From contig JAIXMP010000002.1 of assembly GCA_025677815.1 (NCBI GenBank), positions 1,364,001-1,428,000 on the forward strand: DNA of 64,000 nt. The letters are read 5' to 3'. A program made the position numbers and the translations under genes. Below the pieces are notes generated by a model. That model was not told where the DNA came from. It did not search any database and saw only the letters and a program-made list of their open reading frames with translations. Positions 35,964-46,094 of the stretch are shown here, piece after piece. Source of the stretch: Phascolomyces articulosus. Taxonomy: Eukaryota; Mucoromycota; Mucoromycetes; Mucorales; Lichtheimiaceae. The first letter of the stretch is position 1. The number at the start of each line of letters is the position of its first letter.

Positions 35964-38249
35964 AACCTATCATCCTTCTTTTTTTTTACAACTTCTTTAA
36001 TTATTACTTCTTCTTTTCTTTCCTTCTTATTCCCTTCCCCCCATTTCTTTTTTCCTTACACTACTTCTTCTTTTTTTCAACCCGTCACAAACTGCTTTTT
36101 TTGAACAACAACATATCCTTTTTTTTATCCTTTTGGAAAATGGAGGAGCACCTTCGCGAAAAAAAAACAACCACAACTTATATAACGCCAAACAATAGGA
36201 TTCAACAACAAATACTTGACGAAATCAAACATCATCAACAACAACTTCATTGAACAACATCATACAACCAACATTTTTCTTATATTTTTCTTTGTAAAAA
36301 GTTTGTTTTTTATTTTTTCATCTTCTCTTTTTTGTTTTTTTCTTCATTTTTATTATTATTTTTATTATTTTGGGTTTTTTTTCTATTTGTTGAAGGTACT
36401 TTTTTTTTCCAACATTTGAAAAAGGGAAAAAATGAGCTTTCTTTTTTTTTCGGTTTGTGCACTCCCCTTCTATACTTCTTTTTTCTTTTCTCCCTTTGAT
36501 TTTACACACACATTTCTTTGTATAATATTTCTCTTTTTTTTTATATTTTGATTGTATTACTTATATTTGAGAACATGAAAGTCCTGTTATATGTTTAAGG
36601 ACGTTCTCTTTCAAAGTTTTAAAACAATCCCCTGCTTTCTTTATTATTACTACATTTCCATCGATCATCACACAATCTTTCTTTTTCCTCTTTGGCTGGG
36701 AAAAAAACAACCACAATAACGAATCACCAGTTACGAAAAACCACAAGACTCTTTTTTTTTTGGTGGTTTCAAAGCCATAGTATCTTACAACTTATACAAC
36801 TTGAACTTCTCTTCTTCCCCTTCCCCTCCCCCAAATATCGATCCCCTTCTTCTTTCTCAATTCCCCTTTTTATTATCTTCTTCTTTCCCCCCCCACCCCA
36901 ATCCCCTTTTCCCCCAATTAAAAAAATTAAATAAAAAAAAACCTCAAGTCTCAAAAAAGCACACACTGTTTTTGGTGACTGAGATGAAAAAAAAAATAAA
37001 TATAAAAAAATTAGGCTGCATGATGAATAACTAAAAACAAATATAATCCAACCTCGTTTCTTTTTGTACAACTGTTAAAACGTGTTTAAAAAAAGAGGGG
37101 GAGTCTGTGCGATAAACTCAACCTGTTTGTATTACGAAAATGTTGTTTTATTTATCATCATCGTAAAAACCGTCGTTTATCGTTCGTCATGGTGATTTTT
37201 TGTTTTCTGAGTTCATAAAGAGTTGGATGAAACAAGTAATAATTATTACCCACACACACACTGAATGCATATTCTCTCACCGTTTTACAATTTCCCTTGG
37301 CAGTTTAAGCGGGTTCGCACGTTGAAAGTTTTCTATTCAAGAAGAGTAAATGGATTGATGTCATACTTACTCAAAAAGTATACCTTTCCTAATCCTGACT
37401 TTAATGATTGTAAGTAACCATTTTACCGGGTTGGATAATAATTATTTTACCTTAAGGTTTACTTTTTTTTTTAAAAAAAAATACTTGTTTCATCTTCGTG
37501 TCTGTTGAAATAAAGGATGAAATATTACAGTTCATATTCTTGGACATAATACTTCTTAATATGATATTGAATGAAATAGTTCGGGTACCAAGAATAAAAA
37601 AGAAAAAAGTCCGTCTGGGTTGTAATACTTAAGCACCAATAACTAATAATAATAATCTCAACACAGCCTGCATTCAAATTATTATTTACTCCACACACAC
37701 ACCCCTACGTTATTTTACACTGCATGAAGTTTTACGTTTTATGCGTACGTAGGATCTTTTTTTTTTTTTTCAATCCCACCACCATCATCATCATGCATAT
37801 GGATCTTCCATCAAAAACAACAACACGCGGGCACGCATACATTTACATTTTTATAATATAGACTTATCGATCGTCATATCCCAATTTGAAAATAAATAAA
37901 CATAATTAACCTTTGCCACCCACTCAAATATCTTTCCAAATAGGAAATCTTCTTTCTCTCCCTCCACCCCCCCTTTTTTTTGTTATAGTTATACTTGTTA
38001 CCAAATAACCACCATCACACCTGCCCAAAATTTGTTGATCTTGCATCCTATAGACTTACCTCTGACAATCAAAACATTAAATACTTATTATTCTGGTGAT
38101 AGTTTAGTTTTTCCAATTATCAAGTTTCATCATCTTGAAATACTACTCATATGTCAAAAAATGGATAATTTTCATCCAGATTATTTTATATATATACAAC
38201 ATAAAGTACAACGAAAGAATAGGATTTGTAAAGAATAAATCACAACGCA
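35964..38249. other. Long convergent intergenic region
   Basis: This lies between the 3' ends of the Edc1-like gene and MSH3. It is rich in T runs and pyrimidine tracts on the plus strand (35990-36560 and 36780-36920). No coding exon or structured RNA is supported. Confidence 0.5.
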
Positions 38250-41200
38250 TTATTGTTTTGTTCCAAGATATTTTCGTAATTGTTGAACATATTTTTCAGG
38301 ATTAGAAAGTGCACGTAGAATGATTTGTTGTTCTACTTTTGAATTCACATTGGTTTCCATTTCAATAGCTTTTGCTTTAGCTACTTGTAATACATTTCTT
38401 GGAATATCTGCTAAACGTGCCACATTGATACTATGTGGGGATCATGGTAGTAATTTTTATAATTAGTTTTTAAATATTACCCACCCCTCCCCTTAAAAAA
38501 AACCTTCAACTCCTTAATTTTCTTTTTTTTTCATATTTACCCATAACTGCGAGTGGAGATGCCTTGGACCAATTTATAAAGAAATATGATATTGGGTAGA
38601 TCTAATAATTATATATATATATTATTATTATTGTTCTTATTGTTCTTATTTCCGTTCCCTCCTCCCACTCCCTTCCTTCCCAACCATTTTTTTTTTATTA
38701 TTTCATTATTACCTCCATCGCTATCTTCAATATAATTCATATATCCATTCGTTGTCGATTCTGGATATTCATCTGCAAGTTCAGCAAGAAATGGATAATG
38801 TGTAACAAACAATGTAATGGATCGTATCTAGTAATCAGATAATCCAGAATTTGACAACTTATAAATATCTCATCCTATAATTAACACCGTAATCCCATCC
38901 TTCTCTCTCCTTATCATCTATTAAAAGTCCCCCAACCCATCATTACCACCCCTTTGGACCCTCAACAATAATATAACAATATATTTTACCTCGGTAATAA
39001 AATGGCGAAGGACAGCATAAGCAATTGCCATACCATCATGCGTTGAAGTACCACGACCTAATTCATCCAAGATCACCAAAGAACGAGGCGTAGCCTGTCG
39101 CATAATATCAGATGTTTCATGTAATTCTACCATAAATGTACTTTCACCTGCCAACATGTTATCCAAAGCACCCATACGTGTATAGACTGCATCAAAGATA
39201 CCCAAAGTGGCAGCCTCAGCAGGTACATACGATCCAATTTGTCCCATAATAGCAATCAAGGCTACTTGTCGAACATAGGAACTTTTACCTCCCATATTAG
39301 CACCTGTCAAGATCATGGTCCGTTTTTGATCCATGTCAAAATCAATATCATTGGGAACATAGGCATCCGACAGGAATTTTTCTACCATAGGATGTCGTCC
39401 ATTTGTGACCTTGAGTTGGGCAGCCGTATGATCAGATGAATATGTAGGTTTGACATAATTGGGTTGCTGTGCTACAATTGTCAATGAAAATAAACAATCT
39501 AATTGTGCTAATCCAAGGACAACGTCACGAAACGTTTCGTATTTTTCGGTCACTTGACTATATATATAGATATGTCTCTTATTGAGTTACTATCCTCCCT
39601 CTTTTCTTTTGCTGTCAAGTTTTTTTTGGATGCATCCCAATTATTTTTTTCTTTATTACCTCAAAAAGGTACGATACGCTTTCTCAAATGCAATATTCAA
39701 TAATTCTCGATGACGTTCACGTTCTTTCAGTTTTGAAATAAGCCATGGTGTATGAAAACGAGACGCAGCCTTGGTTCCATTAATCTTGATCCATTCACGA
39801 GGTACTTTTTTTGTGAGTGTGTTTTTTACTTCAAGTAAATACTATACATAATTTATTAAAATTGATGAATCAAACTTGTTTTTCCATTCTCACCCCTTCC
39901 TTTTCTTTTTTGTTATCATTGGTAGCAGTTGATAATCATAGATATATGATTTATTTACCTCAATACCAGCAATATGAACATATTGTAATGTTGGGATCTG
40001 GACTTTCGGCTTTTGTTCGATAAGATAGGCATCAAGTTCTTTTTCAACAGAGGCAATATTCTTTATATCATTTAAATGTTTAGTCCATCATCATATGGTA
40101 CCATTCCATTTTTGTTAAATCACACTATCCGCCAAAAAAAAAAGCACACACACACCTTTTTTTCTTGCGCAAGTTCTGGCCATCGATCATCTTCTTTAAG
40201 TAAATCAATTTTACGATCCACTGAATTGAGTGCTTCCCGGTTAATCACTTCTTGAAGTTCAATTACATCTGAACGGATTGTTGGTAACAATGTAAATATA
40301 TCATTCAATAATGAAGATTCGAATACAGGATCTATATTGTTATGAAAAGTTGTGGCGATCTGTAATAATGTATCTAGGACTTGAACTAGTTCTTTTGGAG
40401 ACGACTATAAATAATAATAATAATAAAAATCAATCAAGTTTACCCTACCTCTCTTCAATCCAATAGCTTCTTCCCTCCCTCCCCTCCCTCTCCCATTTAT
40501 ACATGGTATGCTTCTTTATAAATTTACCTGTCCATAATGGATTCGTGATAATCCTTTTTCAAGATCTGGCATCTGTTTCAATAGTTTCTTTGCTTTGTCT
40601 TTTTTTGGATTATCCGTCGTCAACAATTCATCCACTGCATTAATGCGCATATTCAATTGTCTATCAATTTTTTGTTGTTGTCAGCGATGAGTGCATGATT
40701 TGGGGAGAGGGAGGGAAGGATAGTGTAGTAATTCACATTTTCACTGATTTTATTTATAATTACTGCCATTATAGATACTTTACTTGACATCCACCAGAGG
40801 TCGACCCACCCATTTACGTAATAACCGTCTTCCAAAGCTGGTACTGGTATGATTCAATACTGAAAAAAGAGATCCCTTTTCAGAAAAATTGGTTGAATTA
40901 CGATAAATTTCCAAATTGGCCATGGTGTTGCCATTCAGTAGCATATGACTTCGTGATGAAAAATGAACAAAGTATTTTGTTAATTGAAGTGCATGTTGGA
41001 GACCAAATTCTGAAAGGTAACGGATCGTTGCTGCAAGTGCTTTACTACAAAAAAAAAAAAAAAAGACAGAAAGCAATGGTCGTGGATGGTTTTTTGAGTT
41101 GACATCAAACATGTGATAATAAAAATCCACTTTTTTTCTATTCAATATTCTTTTCTCTTATACTCAAAAAAAAAGATACGTACATAACAGTGTCTGGTAA

Positions 41201-42720
41201 CCGCAATATCTCGGAAAACATGACTTTGGAAGTAGTAGTAGTACTACTAGTAGTAGTAGAGGATGAGTCGTTTTTTTCGTCTTTTTCCTGAGAATCTCGG
41301 GTATAGAATTCAGAAACATGCGTAAAAGCCATATTATAATCTGACATGAAAGTATCATTTTCGGGCATGCGTTCAACACGAACTGACTCACCGAATGCTG
41401 TCGTTCTGCAATTTATTATTATGTTTATATTTGTCAATGGATGGCTCTCTCTCCTCTTTTTTTTTACATATCCCTCAAATATCTAAATCCGTTCATAAAG
41501 ATAACCCATTATTTACCTTTGCATACTCATGTGTTTCACTACTTTTTCCGTCGCTTTACTCAAACTAAATGGTAATAGCAATTCACAAGGTTCGATATGT
41601 AATATACGTGTTTCAAGTTCGGATCGCATATATCCATCCACAAAAGAATCATAGGTGACATCGCCAGTACCAGGTTGAACAGCCACAAGTCCAATTTGAA
41701 CACGTTCATCTGGACCCCCACCTCCTCGTTTTTCTTCAACAATACATAACAAATAATTGGATGATGATGTTGAAGATCCACTTGTTGTATTCTCATCCAA
41801 ATCCAATAATTCAGAACCCATTGCCATCTCATCCACAAATGTGCCTTTGGTATATAAATGTTTCAATTCTCGAAGAAAAGGACCTCCTTTATTGGACCCA
41901 GATGCTTTCAGTGCTGCTGTTTCCGTTTGTCGTACCACACCTACTTTATATCCAGCATGCACCAGTCGTCGTACATGAACAGCCAAACGATGGGTTGGTA
42001 TACTTGCCACATAAAAATTACGATCAATGAAATGAGCAATATGAAGTACCCGAGAGGCAGTTTTGGCATCATCTCCAAAAAATCGAAATTTGTATCCCAC
42101 TTCAATAGCCAATAAAACACCAGGATGTTTTTCTTTTAATTCAAGGACTTGAAGTTCCAAAGGAGACCAACTCTTTTTTTCTTCATTGTCAAGTCGACGT
42201 CGTTTTTGTTCTCTTTCTTGTTCCAATTGTCCAAAACGCGCTACAAACTCAGCGTGCCGTTTTTCTTTGACAAGATCGCGTTCTTGATTGGATTGCGCAG
42301 CATGAGGATCTTGCGTACTGTCAAACGCGTATTGTTTTTCCAGTTGAGCGAGTGATTGTGGCTCTTTGTTGATTGTAGAAGACGTGGTGGTGGTTGGTAC
42401 TATAGGTGCGGGGGAAGGTAGACGTGTCGTTGTCATGCTATTATCGTTGTTCGTAGTTGATTCATCGGTATATATGAATTGGTCATGGTGTATTCGTGAT
42501 GCAGGTGCTGGTGTTGGTGCGGGTGGTGGCGATGTCGCAAAGAATGGAGAATTTGAACTTGTAGGTGATTCTATCATAACCCGTTGCCCATTCAACTATT
42601 TTTTTAATAATTCACTCTGTATATATATATACTTTTTTTTTAATTAAAGTTACCATTCTCTTTTGGTTTTTTAGCTTGTTGAAAAAAAGAGCTTAGTGTC
42701 AATTGCCGTTTTTTACTCAT
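38250..42720 (-). CDS. MSH3: DNA mismatch repair protein Msh3
   Basis: Msh3 pairs with Msh2 as MutS-beta and recognises larger insertion/deletion loops. Twelve exons on the minus strand (42720-42654, 42570-41517, 41405-41184, 41044-40784, 40660-40528, 40404-40156, 40060-39959, 39841-39660, 39557-38990, 38827-38713, 38601-38541, 38430-38250) give 1064 residues. The N-terminus has a PCNA-interaction box (QLTLSSFF, residues 6-13). Domain I starts near residue 155 with [20 protein letters not shown] and GYKFRFFG, the Msh3 rather than Msh6 form. The ATPase has Walker A GANMGGKS (842-849), Walker [15 protein letters not shown] (from 919), then TLFVTHYP and [20 protein letters not shown]. The second acceptor (42571) was chosen over a nearer TAG because only it keeps frame. 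The donor at 40155 (GTGTGT) is weak. The length is normal for the family. Confidence 0.95.
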
Positions 42721-43088
42721 TATGCAAAAAAAAAATGAGTTGGGGAAAAAAAAAAAAAAAGGGACCAGTAGAAGAAAAAAGTCAAGTTTTTTTTTTATCC
42801 CGATAAGTTGACACCATCCACCATAAAAATACTGATACATATTCTATTGCTTGTTTGTTTGGTGTAATTTTTATTATTTCTATCAACAGTAAGTAGTGAT
42901 GATAATATGACAGAAAAATTATGACAATGAACTGAATACTACTTCCTATATGATTGTAAGGTCAATACTTCATTTTTATCTAAAGCTGATAATGTTTTAA
43001 GAAAAGGATGTAGCCTAAAGGTGTTAGTATAACTAGATATATCCAACTTCTTGTTATGTAAATAAAAAGAAATACCAACGCTTATATG
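42721..43088. other. Promoter side of MSH3
   Basis: Upstream flank of MSH3 (minus strand) with poly(A)/poly(T) tracts at 42726-42800. No gene is seen. Confidence 0.4.
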
Positions 43089-43234
43089 TGTTACTCATGG
43101 CGCGATCATAGCTCATTAATAGTACATTAGTGAAAACGAAAGATCGCGACATGGCAAGTCAGCTTATGCCATTCTATAAGTGCTCAATAAATAATAAGGA
43201 TGATACTCTCAACAGCATCGCGCCATGTGTAACA
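43089..43234. mobile_element. MITE-like element, 146 bp, TGTTAC termini, 3-bp target duplication ATG
   Basis: The left end reads TGTTACTCATGGCGCGAT and the right end, reverse-complemented, reads TGTTACACATGGCGCGAT. These are 18-bp terminal inverted repeats with about two differences. ATG directly flanks both sides (43086-43088 and 43235-43237), as expected for a 3-bp target site duplication. The interior has no coding capacity. This fits a non-autonomous DNA transposon; 3-bp duplications occur in CACTA and PIF/Harbinger families, but the TIR does not tell me which. Confidence 0.7.
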
Positions 43235-43500
43235 ATGACCAAAGTGCCCACATTTTAAACTCAGCTCCATCATATAAATTATATGAAACAACTCCTTAAC
43301 CTTCCTAATTCAGAAACATGCAAAGGAATATCAATAAAAAATATGCTGATTGTATTTAGCTCTTCTTTATCTTTCGAATGACACCAAAAACATGCCTTTT
43401 AGTTAAGAACTCTTTGCATAGTAAAAAATATACAAAAATAACCAAATATAGAAATTTCAAAACAAACCCACAATTTACAAAAAATTCGAAAATGACTAGG

Positions 43501-43507
43501 ATAAATA
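43501..43507 (+). promoter_or_regulatory. TATA-like element upstream of U6
   Basis: ATAAATA lies about 27-33 bp before the inferred U6 5' end, the spacing used by TATA elements of Pol III-transcribed U6 genes. Confidence 0.45.
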
Positions 43508-43533
43508 GTTTGCGGACATCTCCTACTAAAATT

Positions 43534-43564
43534 GACATGAACCTTGGTTCCTCTGTCACCTTAC

Positions 43565-43595
<31 letters not shown>

Positions 43596-43655
43596 GGCCC
43601 CTGTACAAGGATGACACTAATCACCAGAGTTGGAGATGCACTACGATGCTTTTTT
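43534..43655 (+). ncRNA. U6 spliceosomal snRNA
   Basis: The core at 43565-43617 is nearly identical to the universal U6 core. It contains AAAATTGGAACGATACAGAG, the ACAGAGA box (43579-43585) that pairs with the 5' splice site, the AGC catalytic triad (43591-43593), and the internal stem-loop strand GGCCCCTGTACAAGGATGAC. Upstream, GAACC-TT-GGTTC with outer GACA/TGTC (43534-43557) makes a 5' stem-loop. A run of six T at 43650-43655 is a Pol III terminator. About 122 nt is slightly long for U6, and the 3' part after the core does not match other U6 sequences I know. The 5' end is therefore inferred and a pseudogene cannot be excluded, although the TATA-like element and terminator suggest it is active. 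I see no clear downstream B box. Confidence 0.85.
43650..43655 (+). terminator. Pol III T-run terminator of U6
   Basis: Six consecutive T directly after GATGC at the end of the U6 gene. Confidence 0.7.
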
Positions 43656-45142
43656 ATACAAACTTGTTGTAGTACAAAAAGTAAATCATTGGCCCCAAAA
43701 GAAAATGTTGAATATTTAACTTATACAATCTACTTCATGATGGTGATAAAGAAGCTGTTTGTTGGTATTATTTTTTTTCAAGTAGATCGTCTATTTTATA
43801 ATATATATAGATCTAGCTGTAATCGAGCATGTTTTATAGGTTAAAAAATAAAGATTTATTTATTGATGTACAAAAAAAGTTAATCGTTGTTGGTTCTTTG
43901 TTGTTGATCTTTTTTGTTTATGAGAGTCGCGTTATTGTATAATAAGATGGAACAATACTTATAGTTATTAAAGCTTGTTGTTGTTAACCTTTTTGAATGG
44001 AATGCTTCGGTTTTTGTTGTATATATATATAGATGGTATGATTGCGCTGAGATGGATAAAGCAGGACTGGCCATGCTAGTAAAGCTTTATAACTAGCACC
44101 TGCTGCTGTATGTAGATATTTTTTCCCACTTACACAAATAATGTGCCACTTTCTTTTTTTTCTCCCTTACACAAACAGATCTTTTTTGTAGAATAACATG
44201 CAACCACTTTCTTTGAATTAAAGCCCAATCGCTCAATCGGATCCATTATATACCACGTCATCGTCATTGCCATTAGATTGATGTCTTCCACTTGCTCTCT
44301 ATCTAAGGCAGTTTTTATCGACCTTGGATAGCACCTTTTCCTCTTTCTTTGATCAATCTGTCACTTCCGATTCACAAAAAAAAGGCCTTTGTTTGCTCAA
44401 TCTTTTACTGTTGTCTTGGACGTGCCATCACCCACTTGGTAATCATAGAAAGTACAATCCACTTTGCACATTGGATTACCAACCCTAATCAGCTTTTCTT
44501 CGTGCTTTCGTTTTTTTTTAATGGCAGTGACCTTTCCACTATATTACCTAGGTAAAATAATTTTCATAGTATCTATGGAAAATGGCTCTTATCGAACTAG
44601 ATCATGGAGCATCCACTTTTTATAGTATTATTGAAATATAAAGTAGTAAGCTGCACTATAAAGAATGCCATCTCGCATACTCAAATCTCGGCATAATTGT
44701 CCTGACACGTATATGTGGAAAAGACACCAGTAGCAAACACAATTATTATCATTAGGAAGAACATTGATTGGTTATAAGCAATTCTTCCCAATGTCTTTTT
44801 TTTTCACAGTTCCACTCACTACTAATAATTTGAGTCCATCTTCTTTATCCAAGCTATTTTTCAGCTATATTAAATTATACAGGATCTCCAATAGCAAGCA
44901 GTTTTGGTGTAATTTTTATGAGATTCCTGCAAATATATATATATATATTATTATCATAAATTAACTTCTAAAATAGGACGGTATTTTTCAATTTTTTGCA
45001 ACTGCCCATGATACTTTCTTACATTTTAATATATGGGAAGTAGTAATTGCCTGTTATTTTAGTATAGTCAATAAAATTTGTTGGAGGTATATGATTTTAA
45101 TATTTCAGTCATTTTACTTGAAGGATAAAAAAAACAAAGGCG
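43656..45142. other. Gene-poor region downstream of U6
   Basis: No gene is supported. A nested inverted repeat at about 44063-44108 (GCAGG...CCTGC outside, GCTAGT...ACTAGC inside) and a 9-bp inverted repeat TTGGTAATC/GATTACCAA (44436-44444 and 44474-44482) are the only ordered structures noted. Confidence 0.4.
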
Positions 45143-45350
45143 GTGCAAGGTGTCGTCCTATTTCGGACACATTATATTTCGTTTTAAGTATAATCCAAGT
45201 TGGATCACTCATCATGTGTCGACAGTTTGTTCTGGAATCACTAAACATTTCCGAAAGTTATAGCTTTATATTATTGAAGAGTTTTTGTTAAAAAAAACTT
45301 CCCTTTAACATTTTTTTTTATAACTGTGCAAAGATCGTCCAAAATCGGAC
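45143..45350. repeat. Pair of related 25-26 nt direct repeats
   Basis: 45143-45168 and 45326-45350 share the pattern GTGCAA-n4-TCGTCC-n4-TCGGAC in the same orientation, 183 bp apart. Each contains a near-palindrome (GTCC...GGAC). They may be ends or internal repeats of an unknown repetitive element. No target duplication was found. Confidence 0.5.
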
Positions 45351-45405
45351 TTTTAGGCTAGGGTTATTTATGTCTATTAACGATTAGTTTTTTATTTTAA
45401 CATTT

Positions 45406-45994
45406 TTACTTACATGACACCTTAATTATCAAGCTGCATAATTTCGAGATGGGAAATGTGCTGCTCTTTTCAAGTGCTTTCAGAAAGTAACTCGCATTGC
45501 CCATGTACATTTTGAGTTCTTGGATTGGGTGGGAGACGACTTGAAGTATGCGGAATCCGAGATTTACTCCAGCCTTGACAGAGACTTCGTTTATTTCAAA
45601 AGATAAAGGCCAAGAAATGCAAACACCACAGTGATTCAACAGTAACTCAATACTCAATACTTTTTCGTGAGAAAAAGGAAGCAACACTGGAAAAAAAGCA
45701 TTGCTTTAACACGCGGTATAGCTCGTTTAAGCAATACAATTTCATGTTTTCTGTAAATAAGCTGTACCTTTAACGAGCTATAACGCGCGCCATAGGACTT
45801 ATTTTTTGCAGTGCAACAAGAACGGTGAAAATTTCGAATGATAAATGAGTGAGAATAATGTCGATCGCCTTATCTTGAGGAGGAGAAGGAGGATGAGATT
45901 TACTTTGTACTAAAGTAGAAGCATTTTGGTTAATAGTCGTTAATTGCTTTTTGGGTGAAATTGATGAGTGTTTTGCTTTTCGTTTTGTTGACAT
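45406..45994 (-). pseudogene. Broken gene interrupted by a 129-bp transposon and a 7-bp duplication
   Basis: The minus strand has a CT-rich leader and start codon at 45994 (MSTKRKAKHSSISPKKQL), with an open frame to about 45817. A 129-bp inverted-repeat element (45685-45813) cuts it. Beyond the element, a tandem 7-bp duplication (CTCAATA twice on the plus strand, 45646-45659) shifts the frame. If the element, one target-site copy and one 7-bp copy are discounted, the frame runs uninterrupted from 45994 to 45406, suggesting a once intact coding region. A possible GTAAGT donor lies at its end. No domain is recognised. A Lys/Ser-rich basic start is followed by helix-like hydrophobic sequence. 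Confidence 0.5.
45685..45813. mobile_element. CACTG-terminated MITE, 129 bp, 3-bp target duplication CAA
   Basis: The ends are CACTGGAAAAAAAGCA and, reverse-complemented, CACTGCAAAAAATAAG. CAA flanks both sides (45682-45684 and 45814-45816). CACTG/CACTA termini with a 3-bp duplication are the hallmark of EnSpm/CACTA elements. Subterminal inverted repeats include GCATTGCTTTAA/TTTAAGCAATAC and a longer pair around TATAGCTCGTT / AACGAGCTATA. There is no coding capacity, so it is a non-autonomous derivative. Confidence 0.75.
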
Positions 45995-46094
45995 GAGTGC
46001 ATTATATGGAAAGAGAATGGGCGTATAAAAAATGAATGAGAGAGAAGGGAGAGAAGAAAATGTGTGTTGTGGGTCCTTATAACATGTCAAGAGT

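Noticed and set aside
42571..42610. TAG acceptor next to TTGAATGGG as MSH3 exon 2 start
   Set aside because: It gives the wrong phase after exon 1; the acceptor at 42571 keeps frame.
45144..45350. Near-palindromes as terminal inverted repeats of a transposon
   Set aside because: The better match between the two blocks is in direct, not inverted, orientation and no flanking duplication is visible.
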